From: Lagopus muta | Lineage: Eukaryota > Chordata > Aves > Galliformes > Phasianidae | Assembly (NCBI RefSeq): GCF_023343835.1 | Contig: NC_064439.1 | Span: forward strand, 38,014,508-38,078,507 | Length of the DNA stretch: 64,000 nt | Direction of reading: 5' to 3' | Part shown: positions 60,799 to 64,000 of the stretch, one piece after another | How positions within the stretch are numbered: the stretch's first letter is position 1 | Layout of the letters: every line of letters begins with the position of its first letter | Made by a program: the position numbers and the translations under genes | Notes under the pieces: generated by a model | What the model saw: only the letters and a program-made list of their open reading frames with translations | Told to the model about the DNA's origin: nothing | The model's database searches: none

Positions 60799-63628
60799 CA
60801 GCATGACAACCTACTGTAAGGCACTTCATTCTAGTCCTTGGATAGAGACACTTTAAAGCACTTTTTAACACTGCTATATATTGCTAACAGTTCCACTGTT
60901 TCTGGCTATGTGATGAGACTAATGAACAGCTCTTATGTGAGGTAAATACTTTTCAAAATTCCCTTTATAAATGAAGACTTCTACACAGATGTAATTTGTT
61001 ATGGTTTCTGGGGTATATTGCACAGCTCATGTAACTCCATCCATATACTTTTATATTTTCATATATCGCATTTTATTAAATACAAAGTTGAGTTAAAAAA
61101 GCAGGCACATTGTTTTGCCCCATTTGAAAATCTGAAATAAGAGGTGTGAAATTCTACCATTCTTACTCAGCTGTTACACCTTCAAACTTTAAGTATCTAG
61201 TTTTACTTTGCTCTAAAAGCCAGACTTGTCCAAATCACTTGCAATCACAAAGTTTTCCAGACACACAGGTTGGAAAACTAAAGTGCTTTTAACAGCTGTG
61301 TCCCAAGTTCAGAATGTAGGTCTCTGCATGCTTTCTTAGCCCTGAGGAGGGAAGCAGGGACTTCAGCATTTTGGCTATGTCTTCCACTGTTTGCCTTTTA
61401 CTGTCACAGCGGCTGTTGCTGCTGCTGCTAAGATGACATCTGACGTTGACATCAGACATTTGGGAGATAGAACAGACATTCAATATCTGTGCTCAGTCAC
61501 TGGGAGAAAAAGTCTTGACACGAACCTTCACAAAAGGAGATAATGTCCTTCTTCTCTTCAGTCTTCCATCACCTCAGGAAAGTTTCAGAGGAAGGCAGGC
61601 TAATGAGCCACCCCTGAACCCCACTTTTATTTTATGCTCTATCTTAGAGGAGTTTCTCTGCAAACACAACCGATAACTTAAATAGTTCACTTCTATTTTG
61701 AAAAGAATCACAGTTATTGGAGTAAGTCTCTAATATTGTAAGCAAGCAACCACATACTGACATTTCTCATTCTTTCCAGAAAGCTGCTTACAAGAAAGGA
61801 AGAAAACATTAACAGAAAGAAATAGTGGTAGCTCTTTAACTCCGTTCAGTTTTAACAAGTTAAACAGAGAACACACACATGATTATTTTTACTGCTGTAC
61901 ACTTACAATGGAGAACTGAATTGAATAAGGGAATTCCTGAAGAACTGAAATTTTCAGAGAACTTGATGTTGCAGTCATTATGTCTTCTGTATACAACTGA
62001 CCTACATGAATCATCTACTTGCAATGGATCAAATAATTTGAATTTATGAGTGTTATTCAACATCAAAGCTGCTAGAGTCTCTTCAAGCATTTATTCCTTA
62101 GTTATTAGACTTAAATAAAAACTAAACAAGCAACTATTGTAAAATGCTGAAATTTGCCAGTGTTACTTGCTTTACCACATTCAGTGTGGATCTGGGAATC
62201 TGAGCTGGTAGGCTTCCTAAAATTTTTGTAAAATATACAATATTAAATACCGCAGCAATGTAACAGCAATCATTCTAGTAAGAATGAAGTGAGTCAAGGC
62301 AGATGAAGGAGCAAGAAAAAGGAGACTTTGCAGCAGTGTGGTAAGCATATGCCCCATCCTCTCCAAAAAGCCATTGTGCAAGCTATTTGGTGGGGCAGTC
62401 TGCTGGATTTGGTGTTGACAGCTACAACAAATTTATTGTATTTTAAGTTTATGGCAGCTGCAGCAAGACAAAGAAGTATGTCAGTATTCTAAATTACCCC
62501 TCTTTTTCTGTTCTCAAAAAGTGTTTCAGCACTAGTCAAAATGTCACTAATTCTTGGAGGTTTTTATACCTCTCAATTTATATGTCTCTCTTCAGAATTC
62601 ACACATGTATTTTCAGCCAGGACAGATACAAGGTTCTGCTGCACGTCATTCATTCTACAGGTTCAATATTTATTGATAATCCAAAAAGACTTCTTATTTT
62701 TTTAGAGGGAACTCTGTGGTTTTCTTTTGAGAGAGAATTGGAATGAAAGAGGAATCCCAGAAATTCCCTTCTCATTAGCTCTATTCTTGAAGTATTGTTA
62801 ACACTTTCACTTTCTCACTCCCACTCTCACCATTTGAATCTGGGTCATAACAGCATGCCTACCCTTCAGAACCCTGAGTGGGTGGTTGTTTTGGCTGGAG
62901 CTAACGCATACAAGCTTTGTGACACAGACTGCTCTTATTGTGACACATACTGGTCCTTTTCAGTTACATTATACATATATTTTTTTTATCAACTTTGTTA
63001 TTATGAAAAAAAAAAGAAGTAGAATTTGTGTTATTCAGTACTACTGCTGCTTTAACAACATGTAAAAAGAAACCTCACAAAACATTTTGTCTATTCTTGT
63101 CACAACTCTTGATTATTCTCTATAGCATCTTATACTTTCCAAATACCATTTCCTTACTAAAATATGTAATGTATGCCCAACTCTAAAATACTACAATACT
63201 GGAACTGTCGTGTTGGGCTTCTAGTACTAAGGACTTTAAATCCTGAATGAAAAATATGTAGTCCTAGAACTAAAATTTGGTAGAAAATAGATTTAGTGCC
63301 AGCCTGCCTATCTAAAGAAAGCACCTGACCTAAAACAAGAAGTATGTATGTAAAGAAGAAGGGAATATAACAAATACATGAAGGAAACTTGACCTTCAAA
63401 TTTCCATGTTAGCAGGAGAACATAATCAGAGTCTGGTTTAGAAAAGGCTGAAATAATGTGCAGCAATGGCACCTGTAGATTTTTGCCTTTTCAGACTAGT
63501 AGAGTCTCTTACTACCTCTTCACTTATACAGTCAGGATGCTTCTTTCTAAACTGTTTGAGATGTGAAAAGAACTCTGTGAAAAAACAATTCTAGGCTCTT
63601 AGAAAAGGGATAGAAAAATGAGATATGG

Positions 63629-63672
63629 TTTTTTTTTTTTTTTTTTTCATTCATTCTTTTTTTTTTTTTTTA
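63629..63672. repeat. T-rich low-complexity tract
   Basis: Two T runs (19 and 16) flank cattcattc. A simple tract with no associated element recognised. Confidence 0.93.
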
Positions 63673-64000
63673 ATCAGAAATATCTACCTTTCTGATAACT
63701 TCAAGATAAAAAGATAAAAAGAGAGACTATTCTACCTTGTCATGTTTTACCTTCTCAGCTATTATGAAATGGTCATTAAGTAATTGGCAAATCTTCTAAA
63801 CCAATGTTATTTTAAAATTTCTCTAAGATCATTAGCAATAACCTCTTCAAAGTAGTTCACACCTGTATTTTTTAGCTAACATACCAAGTAGAGACAAATC
63901 ATTGCTTGTGTAGCTATTACATGAAATATTAAAACGTGATTCTAGCATTAAATAAATGGAGGTATTCTGTTTGCTTTTACACCTGTTATTGTAAATGCAA

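Larger units (their letters stand above)
60651..64000. other. Anonymous DNA with A/T tracts, no gene recognised
   Basis: No exon, SINE or LINE was recognised. A GCT-type run (ttgctgctgctgct) sits at about 61414-61428. A minus-strand frame ending at 61907 meets a consensus-like gtaagtg donor but has no recognisable protein. A CACTCTCA-rich stretch lies at about 62806-62831. Confidence 0.45.

Noticed and set aside
61289..61483. Minus-strand frame with a possible acceptor (cttccctcctcag) inside
   Set aside because: The acceptor lies within the frame and the downstream part is only 18 codons. No recognisable protein.

Overview
The window looks like noncoding DNA from a bird nuclear genome, most likely a galliform such as chicken. 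The evidence is: (1) the base composition is AT-rich, and the long open frames look random, with the longest only 142 codons; (2) there are many 5'-truncated fragments of CR1, the dominant avian LINE, several with the ATTCTRTG-type 3' end; (3) there is one internally deleted mariner of the Galluhop type and one internally deleted hAT of the Charlie type, and as I recall these are the two main DNA-transposon families described from chicken. There is no operon structure, rRNA, tRNA or CRISPR. I could run no alignment, so family names rest on recognised sequence.

Layout. 1-7.2 kb: anonymous DNA with a MIR-like SINE relic near 4.24-4.34 kb. 7.22-7.86 kb: a CpG-dense patch in CpG-poor surroundings. 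13.19-13.61 kb: two CR1 3' ends abutting head to tail, the second with an expanded G-run. 18.47-19.47 kb: a roughly 1 kb antisense CR1. 19.5-30.9 kb: a long stretch with no recognisable feature. 30.9-36.5 kb: three CR1 copies (sense, antisense, sense), the last two forming an inverted pair. 43.6-44.2 kb: a second CpG-dense patch followed by a segment rich in homeodomain and POU-like sites. 49-52 kb: a rearranged CR1, an ancient CR1 relic and a CR1 tail. 55.08-55.25 kb: a possible minus-strand terminal coding exon. 55.42-55.96 kb: the mariner derivative. 58.92-59.80 kb: the hAT derivative, with matching terminal repeats and a near-perfect 8-bp target duplication. 60.4-60.65 kb: a last antisense CR1. 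Mononucleotide and (CAAAA)n-type tracts are scattered throughout.

No complete gene is visible. The window is best read as intergenic DNA or the inside of a very large intron. The mobile elements are all fossils: no reverse transcriptase or transposase here is intact. The best-supported unusual objects are the hAT and mariner deletion derivatives. The most speculative are the cysteine-rich minus-strand exon candidate and the two CpG-dense patches.
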